A DNA stretch of 19,682 nucleotides, taken from positions 1 to 19,682 of the forward strand of contig DATDVD010000014.1 in the NCBI GenBank assembly GCA_035290065.1, in the 5' to 3' direction. Origin of the DNA: DATDVD01 sp035290065 (GTDB lineage Bacteria; Pseudomonadota; Gammaproteobacteria; Coxiellales; Coxiellaceae). Below the pieces are notes generated by a model. It was not told the origin of the DNA, made no database searches, and was given only the letters and a program-made list of their open reading frames with translations. Below, piece by piece: positions 13,994-19,682 of this stretch (position 1 is the stretch's first letter; the number at the start of each line of letters is the position of its first letter). The position numbers were made by a program, and so were the translations under genes.

Positions 13994-14027
13994 CCTTGGC
14001 GAATTTTCTTTCGCCAAGGCTTTCTTT
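13994..14027 (+). terminator. Intrinsic terminator after the lipoprotein remnant
   Basis: A 9-bp perfect stem, CCTTGGCGA (13994-14002) and TCGCCAAGG (14011-14019) with an 8-nt loop, is followed by CTTTCTTT. It sits 6 bp after the remnant's stop codon, supporting the view that this was once a real gene. Confidence 0.75.
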
Positions 14028-14043
14028 GATTTCTATCACCCGT

Positions 14044-14049
14044 TATAAT
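14044..14049 (+). promoter_or_regulatory. -10 box for the small secreted protein gene
   Basis: A perfect TATAAT lies 32 bp before the ATG at 14082. There is no convincing -35 box, because that position falls in the T-rich tail of the preceding terminator. Confidence 0.45.
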
Positions 14050-14081
14050 AAAGGCTTCCTGATTTCCCCAAGAGGCTCCCT

Positions 14082-14483
14082 ATGAAAAAATTATTATTAG
14101 CCATTGCCCTGGTCTCGCTTTATTCCTCAAGTTATGCGGCACTTCATATGGAAGTGCAAAATATGGCGTACAACGTTCCCTCGGATTTATTTGTTATTAA
14201 AGAAGACTACAAAAAAGAGCACTCTAATGGTGTTTTGATGTTTCCCCGTGGCGTTCAAACCTCGATTGTTTTCTACAGTGATGGAGGCAGCGATGGGGAT
14301 GGGTATGTCACCATTGGTACCACTGATTGGCAAAACTACTGCCAAGTGACTTTTCATCGCCATAGCGAAGGCTTATCGGGCGATAATTTTGATGCGGGTG
14401 TAGCCCAAATCAAAAATTTTCGGTGTGCCCTAAGTTGGCTCAATAGCAATACCTGTAGGTTACAAATTGAATCGCCTAATTGA
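14082..14483 (+). CDS. Small secreted protein with three cysteines, unknown
   Basis: 133 residues, unrecognised. The N-terminus (MKKLLLAIALVSLYSSSYA) is a clear Sec signal peptide, with cleavage probably after A19 or A20. The mature part of about 114 residues is likely beta-rich, with a glycine/aspartate loop DGGSDGDG (67-74) and cysteines at 87, 115 and 125. CQVTFHRH is at 87-94. It would be periplasmic or secreted. AAGAGG precedes the ATG at a good distance, and a TATAAT box lies at 14044. It stands between the copA promoter region and bufA1, so a role in envelope metal handling is possible but only by neighbourhood. Its TGA opens an 8-bp inverted repeat that belongs to REP-like element 3. 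Confidence 0.8.
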   Translation: MKKLLLAIALVSLYSSSYAALHMEVQNMAYNVPSDLFVIKEDYKKEHSNGVLMFPRGVQTSIVFYSDGGSDGDGYVTIGTTDWQNYCQVTFHRHSEGLSGDNFDAGVAQIKNFRCALSWLNSNTCRLQIESPN

Positions 14484-14519
14484 GGCAAGGCAGAATATAA
14501 ATAGCCTGGGTTTGCCTCA
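14481..14519. repeat. REP-like element 3, between the secreted protein gene and bufA1
   Basis: TGAGGCAA (14481-14488, starting with the stop codon) and TTGCCTCA (14512-14519) form an 8-bp perfect inverted repeat enclosing TAGCCTGG (14502-14509). It is the only copy with TAGCCTGG on the plus strand. Confidence 0.55.
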
Positions 14520-14535
14520 CCTCTATTCAGGAATC

Positions 14536-14567
14536 TTATTCCCTCCCCGCTTAGGGAGAGGGAATAA
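14536..14567. terminator. Long hairpin between convergent genes, possible bidirectional terminator
   Basis: TTATTCCCTC (14536-14545) pairs perfectly with GAGGGAATAA (14558-14567). An inner CCC/GGG pair brings the stem to 13 bp with one bulged A and a GCTTA loop. It lies 12 bp beyond the bufA1 stop. There is no clean T-tract on the plus side; reading from bufA1 there is T7 before the stem but none after it. Its right arm GGAGAGGGAATAAAA also occurs within the 3' end of lysS (1933-1947). Confidence 0.5.
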
Positions 14568-14579
14568 AAAAATTCTCTT

Positions 14580-14864
14580 CTATTTTTTAGCAGGAGTGGT
14601 TGCTTGGTAAACAGCCTTAGCACTGCCTCCGGCAATTTTTGAGCATGTACCTTGAATGACATACATCCAATCATAACTATCGCGGCTTGCCGTGGATTGG
14701 CCCGCACAGCCATGGTAGTTATTACCACAGTCATTCATTCCTTTAGCCGCCACCCCATAGCACTTTTCTACCTTACAGCTAGCCGCCTCTGCAGCAGGAA
14801 TAGCCACCACACTGGCCGCTAGGACCACTGCCATTGCTTTTGAAACTAGAGATTTATCTGACAT
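14580..14864 (-). CDS. BufA1/DUF2282 family secreted protein (bufferin-type precursor)
   Basis: 94 residues. A signal peptide ends near AEA (25-27). The mature part has the DUF2282 pattern KCYGVAAKGMNDCG (34-47), HGCAGQS (51-57) and a final QGTCSKI (71-77). The cysteines are C30, C35, C46, C53 and C74. In characterised members (bufferins, first seen as gold/copper-induced genes in Caulobacter) the cysteines are modified by the MNIO enzyme BufB (DUF692) with BufC, and the exported product binds copper. Here neither partner gene is in the window, but a DoxX gene, the usual fourth member, is divergent 75 bp away and copA is close. AAGGAG lies 8 nt before the ATG. Family assignment is firm; copper binding is by analogy. 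Confidence 0.88.
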   Translation of the reverse strand: MSDKSLVSKAMAVVLAASVVAIPAAEAASCKVEKCYGVAAKGMNDCGNNYHGCAGQSTASRDSYDWMYVIQGTCSKIAGGSAKAVYQATTPAKK

Positions 14865-14879
14865 GAGAAGCTCCTTATA

Positions 14880-14930
14880 ATTACAAATCCATCGAGATTT
14901 ACTATACTATACGTTAAACATTTCTCGCAA
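14880..14930. promoter_or_regulatory. Overlapping divergent promoters for bufA1 and doxX
   Basis: For doxX (+): ATTACA (14880-14885), 17 bp, TATACT (14903-14908). For bufA1 (-): TTGCGA (14930-14925), 18 bp, TATAGT (14906-14901), with a second TATAGT at 14911-14906. The -10 boxes overlap in the direct repeat ACTATACTATAC, so the two genes probably compete for polymerase or respond to one regulator. Confidence 0.5.
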
Positions 14931-14939
14931 GGAGGCTTT

Positions 14940-15404
14940 ATGCATACTCTTGAACAAAAATTAGCCGTTATTGTGCTGCCCATCGTTAATTTCTTAAAAT
15001 GGCTAGCCCCTGTCGGCGATCTGGTGGTCAGAATATGGTTAGCCAAAATCTTCTTTGAATCAGGGTTAACAAAAATCCAAAGCTGGGAAAGTACGGTGCT
15101 TTTGTTTACCAATTTGTACCATGTACCGCTTTTACCTCCTGCCATGGCGGCCTTTCTAGGCACGGCTTGTGAAATAATTTTACCGGTCTTATTGCTGATT
15201 GGATTAGGCGGTAGAATCATGATCTTGATTTTCTTTATCTACAATATCGTAGCCATGATTTCCTATAACTTTTTGTGGACTCCAGCGGGAGCTGCAGGAT
15301 TGGAGGAGCATATCAACTGGGCATTATTGTTGATGGTGTTGATGCTGCATGGCCCGGGTAAATTGTCGATCGACTATTGGCTGCATAAGCGGCATCATTC
15401 TTAA
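14940..15404 (+). CDS. DoxX family membrane protein
   Basis: 154 residues with four membrane helices (about 23-42, 66-86, 90-110 and 122-140). RIWLAKIFFESGLTKIQSW (32-50) is the DoxX signature, and TACEIILPVLLLIGLGGR follows in helix 2-3. DoxX proteins sit in the inner membrane and are linked to redox or thiol stress, and are often the last gene of bufferin operons. A strong AAGGAGG is placed 6 nt before the ATG. Here the gene is divergent from bufA1 with overlapping promoters, not downstream of it. Exact function is unknown. Confidence 0.9.
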   Translation: MHTLEQKLAVIVLPIVNFLKWLAPVGDLVVRIWLAKIFFESGLTKIQSWESTVLLFTNLYHVPLLPPAMAAFLGTACEIILPVLLLIGLGGRIMILIFFIYNIVAMISYNFLWTPAGAAGLEEHINWALLLMVLMLHGPGKLSIDYWLHKRHHS

Positions 15405-15431
15405 GGATATCGATAAAAAGAGAAGGTTTTT

Positions 15432-15463
15432 CCTGGATTTTTGGCTCGCCTCACTCCAGGCTA
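15432..15463. repeat. REP-like element 4, between convergent doxX and the fusion gene
   Basis: CCTGGA (15432-15437) and TCCAGG (15455-15460) form a stem around GGCTCGCC. Minus-strand TAGCCTGG is at 15463-15456. The minus strand reads GAGCCAAAAATCCAGG, close to the arm at the ygfZ end. It may terminate transcription from either side, but T-tracts are weak. Confidence 0.5.
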
Positions 15464-15472
15464 TCTACAGTA

Positions 15473-17353
15473 TTAGGCGATTTGCGTTTCAGAGATCGGG
15501 GTTATTTTGGCACGTTCAACAGCGCTTTCTAAAATAATTCGCAACAATTCTAGATAGCTCATCTGTTGATAGGTAGCCATTATGTTCATTTTGCCATCCC
15601 AACACCAACCGGGATTGGGGTTCACTTCTAAGAGTTTCATTTCCCCTTGCTCGCTCGCACGAAAATCAAATCGTGCATAATCCTTGCATTCCAATCGTTC
15701 AAATAGGCGGGTTGAGTAATCAATCAGTTGCCGTTCTATTTCGGGGTTCAATTTTGCTTCTTCGTATCGAATATTATTCCAATACGGCGAACCGGGCAAC
15801 CACTTAGATTCATAGCCTAAAATTCTGGGCAAATCCGGTGGTAATTGAGAATAATCCACTTTCAAAATAGGTAAAACAGTATAATTTCCCGGATTACCAA
15901 TAATACCGACGCTAAATTCATCACCGCTTAAAAATTCCTGAATTAAAATAGGCGTGTTCGGCATGATGGTTTTTAATCGATCCAAATAATCCATCAAAGC
16001 TTCACTGTTATAAACCACTGCATTTTGAGTAATACCAATGGAGCTATCTCCATAATTAGGCTTTAAAATAGCGGGTAAAATCGAAGGCAACGTGGCTGCT
16101 TGATCAACTGGGTCATAATACGTTTCCAAAGGCACTGGGATATCCAGCGATACCGCCAAGGCTCGCACCAAACTTTTGTTATAACAAATTGCCAAACATT
16201 GCGGTCCTGCTCCGCTGTAAGGGATATTTAATAATTCCAATATGGCTGTGACATGCAATTCTTTTCTCGCATCATTGTTATACCCTTCATCGCATAAATT
16301 AAAGACAAATTCGGGACGATGCTGAGTTAAAAAGGAAATCATTTGTTTATGATTATCAAAATATTTGAATTGAAAATCGTCTAATTGGTTTAACGTTTCT
16401 TTTAGCAAACGAATGGTTTCAAAATCTTCTTCGTTAAATTTTCCACCTTTTTTGACGGGATCCAATAATGTAGGATCTCCCATTAATACCAACACATTTT
16501 TTCGAGCGGTAGGAACAACGCGTTTGGGTGCTTTCTCGGGCGCTGTAGCAGTGAGCAACATCCGATGCGACATCATGCCTAAATCTTGATCTCGGCTGGA
16601 TTGGCCCTTTAATGCCGCATGTTTTTGGATATGCTTAAATCCCAAACTAATTAAAATAGAAGAAATTTCTGAAAAATTATACAGCCGCTCGGCGTAAAAT
16701 TGATCCGCAATGACTCCTTTTTCCGCATGTACAACCACTTCACGGGAAATAATGCGCGATTGATCTTTTGATAACGACCGTTCACGGCAGACAAAATGAT
16801 TTTCATCCATCCATTCCCAGGAACGAGGTTCAAAATGTTGGCGCATCCAATCACCATCCACAATATCCAACGCTAATTTTCCAGAACTTTTTAAAATACG
16901 TTTCAAGCAATTTAATACGCACAAATCATCTTCTTGGGAGTCAAAATACCCAAATGAATTTCCCATCATAATAACCGCATCGAGATTGGATTCGGGAACC
17001 CGTACTTTTCTAGCATCCCCTTCTGAAAAGCGAATGGCATGCCCTAGTTGTTGGGCACGACGTTTAGCAATTCGAATTAAATAACGGGAACGATCAATCC
17101 CTATGACATTATGAAATCCTCGGCGGTACAATTCCATTGTGTGGCGACCTTGACCACAACACAAATCTAAAATTTTCTCATCGGGAGTAATGGAAAAATC
17201 TTTTAATAGCGTATCAATTTCATATTGGGTATTGCTATCGTTTTCTACTACGTCACCATCTGTTTTTAAATACACGGCATTAAATAATTTTTTCCACCAA
17301 TCCATCGGTAAATGTCGCTCTAAATCAGCAACAGGCCCTAACGTTTTTGCCAT
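15473..17353 (-). CDS. Methyltransferase/ATP-grasp (D-Ala-D-Ala ligase-like) fusion enzyme
   Basis: 626 residues from ATG 17353; a TTG six bases upstream is in frame and closer to GAGG, so 628 aa is possible. Residues about 45-270 are a class I SAM methyltransferase: motif I ILDLCCGQGRH (about 61-71), GIDRSR (about 85-90) and MMGNSFGYFD. Residues about 285-615 are an ATP-grasp ligase of the D-Ala-D-Ala ligase type. They have ELLNIPYSGAGP, ILKPNYGDSSIGI for ATP, IQEFLSGDEFSVGI, and the Mg-binding ARFDFRA and LLEVNPNPGW. All catalytic motifs look intact, so it should join a carboxylate to an amine or hydroxyl and methylate the substrate or product. The substrate is unknown. It follows the secreted Ser/Thr/Asp-rich peptide gene after a terminator, with no space for its own promoter. 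Confidence 0.85.
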   Translation of the reverse strand: MAKTLGPVADLERHLPMDWWKKLFNAVYLKTDGDVVENDSNTQYEIDTLLKDFSITPDEKILDLCCGQGRHTMELYRRGFHNVIGIDRSRYLIRIAKRRAQQLGHAIRFSEGDARKVRVPESNLDAVIMMGNSFGYFDSQEDDLCVLNCLKRILKSSGKLALDIVDGDWMRQHFEPRSWEWMDENHFVCRERSLSKDQSRIISREVVVHAEKGVIADQFYAERLYNFSEISSILISLGFKHIQKHAALKGQSSRDQDLGMMSHRMLLTATAPEKAPKRVVPTARKNVLVLMGDPTLLDPVKKGGKFNEEDFETIRLLKETLNQLDDFQFKYFDNHKQMISFLTQHRPEFVFNLCDEGYNNDARKELHVTAILELLNIPYSGAGPQCLAICYNKSLVRALAVSLDIPVPLETYYDPVDQAATLPSILPAILKPNYGDSSIGITQNAVVYNSEALMDYLDRLKTIMPNTPILIQEFLSGDEFSVGIIGNPGNYTVLPILKVDYSQLPPDLPRILGYESKWLPGSPYWNNIRYEEAKLNPEIERQLIDYSTRLFERLECKDYARFDFRASEQGEMKLLEVNPNPGWCWDGKMNIMATYQQMSYLELLRIILESAVERAKITPISETQIA

Positions 17354-17371
17354 GATCAAGAAACCTCATAT

Positions 17372-17401
17372 AAAAAAAATCCCTTCCAATGAAGGAAGGG
17401 A
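17372..17401 (-). terminator. Strong intrinsic terminator between peptide gene and fusion enzyme
   Basis: On the minus strand an 8-bp perfect stem (TCCCTTCC, GGAAGGGA, loop of 6) is followed by eight T (17379-17372). The enzyme's ATG is only 18 nt beyond the T-tract, so its transcripts must mostly come from readthrough. Confidence 0.85.
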
Positions 17402-17434
17402 CTTTATAAACAGAAAGATTGAATTCCCGACGAA

Positions 17435-17665
17435 TTAATCTTGGTCTTCATCAGTAGAAGTAGCGCTATCATCTGTACCAGAAGATTGCATATCATCATC
17501 CGTACCTTGCGTGCCCATGCTTTGGGAACCGGAAGAGGTAGAGGTAGAATTAGAGCTCGGTGCAGCTGCTGTAGACGCTGTCGCAGTAGCACTAGCATCT
17601 GCTAACGCACATTGAAAACCCACAACCAAGGCACATAGACTCAGCGCCTTAAAAACATTCTTCAT
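17435..17665 (-). CDS. Small secreted Ser/Thr/Asp-rich peptide
   Basis: 76 residues, no known family. Residues 1-23 are a Sec signal peptide (MKNVFKALSLCALVVGFQCALA), with likely cleavage after ALA at 20-22; the GFQC does not make a good lipobox. The mature part is low-complexity: Ala/Thr/Ser first, then repeated Thr/Ser-Asp clusters (GTQGTDDDMQSSGTDDSATS, 51-70) ending TDEDQD. It is strongly acidic. AAGGAG lies 8 nt before ATG 17665, with a good promoter upstream and a strong terminator downstream, all signs of an abundantly expressed real gene. It lies directly upstream of the methyltransferase/ATP-grasp enzyme. It could be that enzyme's peptide substrate or simply an acidic periplasmic protein. 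Confidence 0.78.
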   Translation of the reverse strand: MKNVFKALSLCALVVGFQCALADASATATASTAAAPSSNSTSTSSGSQSMGTQGTDDDMQSSGTDDSATSTDEDQD

Positions 17666-17704
17666 ACGTTATTCTCCTTCAAGAAAGCCACTATTGGCTG
17701 CTTT

Positions 17705-17733
17705 AATATATGCTGTAGCCTTCATGCAGTCAA
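17705..17733 (-). promoter_or_regulatory. sigma-70 promoter of the small secreted peptide gene
   Basis: TTGACT (17733-17728) and TATATT (17710-17705) are exactly 17 bp apart on the minus strand, each 5/6 matches. The leader is about 32 nt. The -35 box overlaps the 3' end of the SemiSWEET-like gene. Confidence 0.7.
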
Positions 17734-18011
17734 TAATTAACCATACGCCCATTGTCGCGATATTTAATCCACATCACAATCATCGGAATGATCAAGAGAA
17801 TTTCCACCATACAGGAAGTCCATAGATTACTGGCGTGGATAGGAACTGCGTAGGCAATCCAACAGAGATCGGTGGTTACAAGAATTGCAAACATCCCGAT
17901 ACTAATATCTTCTACCCGCTTGGTGCGGTAGGATTTAATAATTTGTGGAACAAAAGCAAAGTTACTAAGAACGTTTGCAACAAAACCGAGTAGTTCAGAG
18001 CAATGCATCAT
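17730..18011 (-). CDS. SemiSWEET-like PQ-loop membrane protein
   Basis: 93 residues from ATG 18011, the normal SemiSWEET size. There are three membrane helices: about 6-24, 37-57 and 64-84. The PQ motif lies in FAFVPQIIKSYRTKRVEDIS (about 19-38). Such proteins dimerise in the inner membrane to form a sugar-permeable channel; the substrate here is unknown. The open frame extends upstream to a TTG at 18080, but this adds 23 mostly polar residues before the family's normal start. AGGGGGG lies about 11 nt before ATG 18011. ATG 18008 is equally possible. It is followed by the promoter of the small peptide gene, so the two need not be co-expressed. Confidence 0.82.
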   Translation of the reverse strand: MMHCSELLGFVANVLSNFAFVPQIIKSYRTKRVEDISIGMFAILVTTDLCWIAYAVPIHASNLWTSCMVEILLIIPMIVMWIKYRDNGRMVNY

Positions 18012-18185
18012 TGGCCGAGACCCCCCTGTTAAATTGTAGAACCGATAAAACCCCCTTGGGACTTTTCTTATATTAAACAATAACTTAAGTACAATCCCAT
18101 CTTTAAGATCGCCATTGTATAATAAAAAAAAATCCTTGGCTATAGGAAATTAACCCATCATAACTATAGCACGTAAAAAAAAAAT
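18012..18185. other. Gap between typA and the SemiSWEET-like gene
   Basis: 174 bp, AT-rich, containing nine T on the minus strand just after the typA stop (18185-18173 region). That T-run could serve termination, although the preceding stem (GATCG/CGATC) is only 5 bp. A weak promoter candidate for the SemiSWEET-like gene is TTGTAC with TATAAG 16 bp downstream (minus strand, about 18097-18069). No RNA gene is seen. Confidence 0.35.
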
Positions 18186-19682
18186 TTATCCCCGATCGGT
18201 ACGGCGTCGATCCGACTCTTTGAGCTGCTTTTTGCGCAGCCGAATATGAGAAGGCGTGATTTCCACCAGCTCATCGTCTTCAATAAAATCGAGCGCTTGC
18301 TCTAGGCTCATTTGGATCGGAGGCGTGAGGAGAATATTTTCATCCGAGCCTGACGCACGAATATTGGTGAGTTTTTTCTCCTTCGTCACGTTCACGACCA
18401 AGTCGTTATCACGCGTGTGAATACCCACCAACATGCCCTCATATACTTCCGTTTGCGGCGAAATCAGCATTCGGCCACGTTCTTGTAAATTCCACAACGA
18501 AAAAGCGGTGGCTTTGCCCGAACTATTGGAAATCAGCACACCGTTGTTGCGGCGCTGGCTAACACCTGATTTCATCACGCCATAATGGTCAAATACGTGA
18601 TGCAATAAACCGGTTCCGGAGGTCAACGTCATAAATAACGTGTGGAAACCAATTAATTGACGTGTAGCCACCTTATAATCTAACCGCAATCGGCCTTTAT
18701 GATCGGATTGCATATTGAGCAATTCCGCACCCCGTTGGCCCATTTGTTCAATAATGGTGCCTTGATCTTCGTCGCGAATATCAATAACGACGGATTCGAA
18801 AGGTTCCAAGGTTTGACCGTTTTCTTCTTTAGTAATAATTTCCGGGCGCGAGACGGCCAGCTCATAGCCTTCTCGACGCATATTTTCGAGTAAAATCGCT
18901 AGGTGCAACTCCCCTCGTCCAAAGACCCGAAATTTATCGGCATCCGGCATTTGCTCCACGCGAAGGGCCACATTGTGAATTAATTCTCGCTCTAATCGTG
19001 CTTTAATTTGACGGCTGGTGAGGAATTTTCCTTCTTGGCCTGCAAACGGCGAGGTGTTGACTTGAAACGTCATCATCACGGTCGGTTCATCCACCATCAA
19101 GGGGGGCAAGGCTTCCACTTGATTAGGGTCACACAACGTATCGGAGATTTTAAGATCTTCAATACCGGTAATCGCAATAATATCGCCGGCTTGGGCTTCA
19201 GGCACTTCGATGCGTTCTAATCCTTTGTGCTTTAATACTTGGAGAATACGGCCTTTACGGGTATTGCCTTCTCGGTCTATTAAAATAACGGGCATATTGG
19301 TTTTCGCTTGGCCACGCTGAATGCGGCCGATGCCAATGGAGCCCACATAACTGGAATACGCCAACGAGCTAATTTGCATTTGAAAAGGCCCATTCATGTC
19401 GACTTCGGGTGGCGAAACCTTTTCCACCACCATTTCAAATAAGGGTGTCATATCACCGGTACGAGCCGTAGGATCCAAGCTGGCGTAACCGTGAATGGCA
19501 GAGGTATAAATGACTGGGAAATCAAGCTGTTCATCGGTGGCACCCAGGCGATCGAATAAATCGAACACTTGGTCTACCACCCAATGGGCACGCGCTTCGG
19601 GGCGATCGATTTTATTAATCACAACGATGGGCTTTAATCCTTGGGCAAAGGCTTTTTGCGTCACGAATCGAGTTTGGGGCAT
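18186..19682 (-). CDS. typA: Ribosome-associated GTPase TypA/BipA, partial (N-terminus beyond right edge)
   Basis: 498 residues are present and roughly the first 100 are off the window. The fragment begins in the conserved PQTRFVTQKAFAQGLKPIVV, just before the G4 motif NKID (23-26), so the methionine at the edge is internal and the P-loop lies outside. After the GTPase domain come the EF-Tu-like beta barrel (SSLAYSSYVGSIGIGRIQRG), the EF-G-like domains (GRGELHLAILLENMRREGYE) and the BipA-specific C-terminus, ending in the basic KKQLKESDRRRTDRG. TypA binds ribosomes and helps 50S assembly and growth under stress or cold. Sequence and order fit the family closely. Confidence 0.97.
   Translation of the reverse strand: MPQTRFVTQKAFAQGLKPIVVINKIDRPEARAHWVVDQVFDLFDRLGATDEQLDFPVIYTSAIHGYASLDPTARTGDMTPLFEMVVEKVSPPEVDMNGPFQMQISSLAYSSYVGSIGIGRIQRGQAKTNMPVILIDREGNTRKGRILQVLKHKGLERIEVPEAQAGDIIAITGIEDLKISDTLCDPNQVEALPPLMVDEPTVMMTFQVNTSPFAGQEGKFLTSRQIKARLERELIHNVALRVEQMPDADKFRVFGRGELHLAILLENMRREGYELAVSRPEIITKEENGQTLEPFESVVIDIRDEDQGTIIEQMGQRGAELLNMQSDHKGRLRLDYKVATRQLIGFHTLFMTLTSGTGLLHHVFDHYGVMKSGVSQRRNNGVLISNSSGKATAFSLWNLQERGRMLISPQTEVYEGMLVGIHTRDNDLVVNVTKEKKLTNIRASGSDENILLTPPIQMSLEQALDFIEDDELVEITPSHIRLRKKQLKESDRRRTDRG

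Noticed and set aside
14354..14734. Minus-strand 126-codon frame overlapping bufA1 and the secreted protein gene
   Set aside because: It is antisense to one and out of frame with the other of two genes having clear signal peptides and ribosome sites.
18012..18080. N-terminal extension of the SemiSWEET-like protein from TTG 18080
   Set aside because: It adds 23 polar residues not expected for the family, and the first codon is TTG without a ribosome site; ATG 18011 fits the normal size.
19680..19682. Methionine at the right edge as the typA start
   Set aside because: It is an internal methionine of the conserved GPMPQTRF region; the P-loop GTPase start lies outside the window.

Overview
The window looks like chromosomal DNA of a gammaproteobacterium of the order Legionellales, most likely a Coxiella- or Aquicella-like intracellular bacterium. 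This rests on housekeeping proteins of gammaproteobacterial type (RF2 with the programmed frameshift, TtcA, LysS, TypA/BipA, a TyrP/TnaB-type permease), modest G+C, and two large effector-like genes behind a promoter with a PmrA-like tandem TTAA box. The genus assignment is inference. Both ends cut genes: an MFS transporter on the left and typA on the right.

Layout. 1-1918: an MFS transporter (-, partial) diverges from ygfZ (+), whose promoter appears to give a leaderless mRNA. 1916-8659: lysS (-) and prfB (-), often neighbours in proteobacteria, are separated by two large accessory genes. One encodes 822 aa (-) with kinase-like motifs and a coiled coil. The other encodes 475 aa (+) with a near-identical tandem 33-residue repeat, an Ala/Gly-rich tail and a nuclear-localisation-like basic patch. 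They diverge from a 222-bp AT-rich gap. The 475-aa gene shares its stop codon bases with prfB. 8669-10826: an aromatic amino acid permease lies upstream of prfB, and ttcA is divergent.

10880-15404 reads as a metal-handling neighbourhood. A Cu(I)-type P1B ATPase (-) is coupled by an ATGA overlap to a DUF1937 protein. Then come a decayed lipoprotein gene, a small secreted cysteine protein (+), a BufA1/DUF2282 (bufferin-type) secreted protein (-) and a divergent DoxX membrane protein (+). The enzymes that normally accompany BufA1 (BufB/BufC) are not in the window.

15473-18011 (-): a methyltransferase/ATP-grasp fusion lies just downstream of a small secreted Ser/Thr/Asp-rich peptide gene. A strong intrinsic terminator sits between them, so the enzyme is probably expressed by readthrough. 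A SemiSWEET-like gene lies upstream. 18186-19682: typA.

A short REP-like element containing TAGCCTGG sits in four of the five gaps between convergent genes, and at several gene ends it supplies the stop codon. The candidates most worth pursuing are the peptide/ATP-grasp/methyltransferase unit, the divergent effector pair, and the orphan bufA1-doxX pair beside copA.
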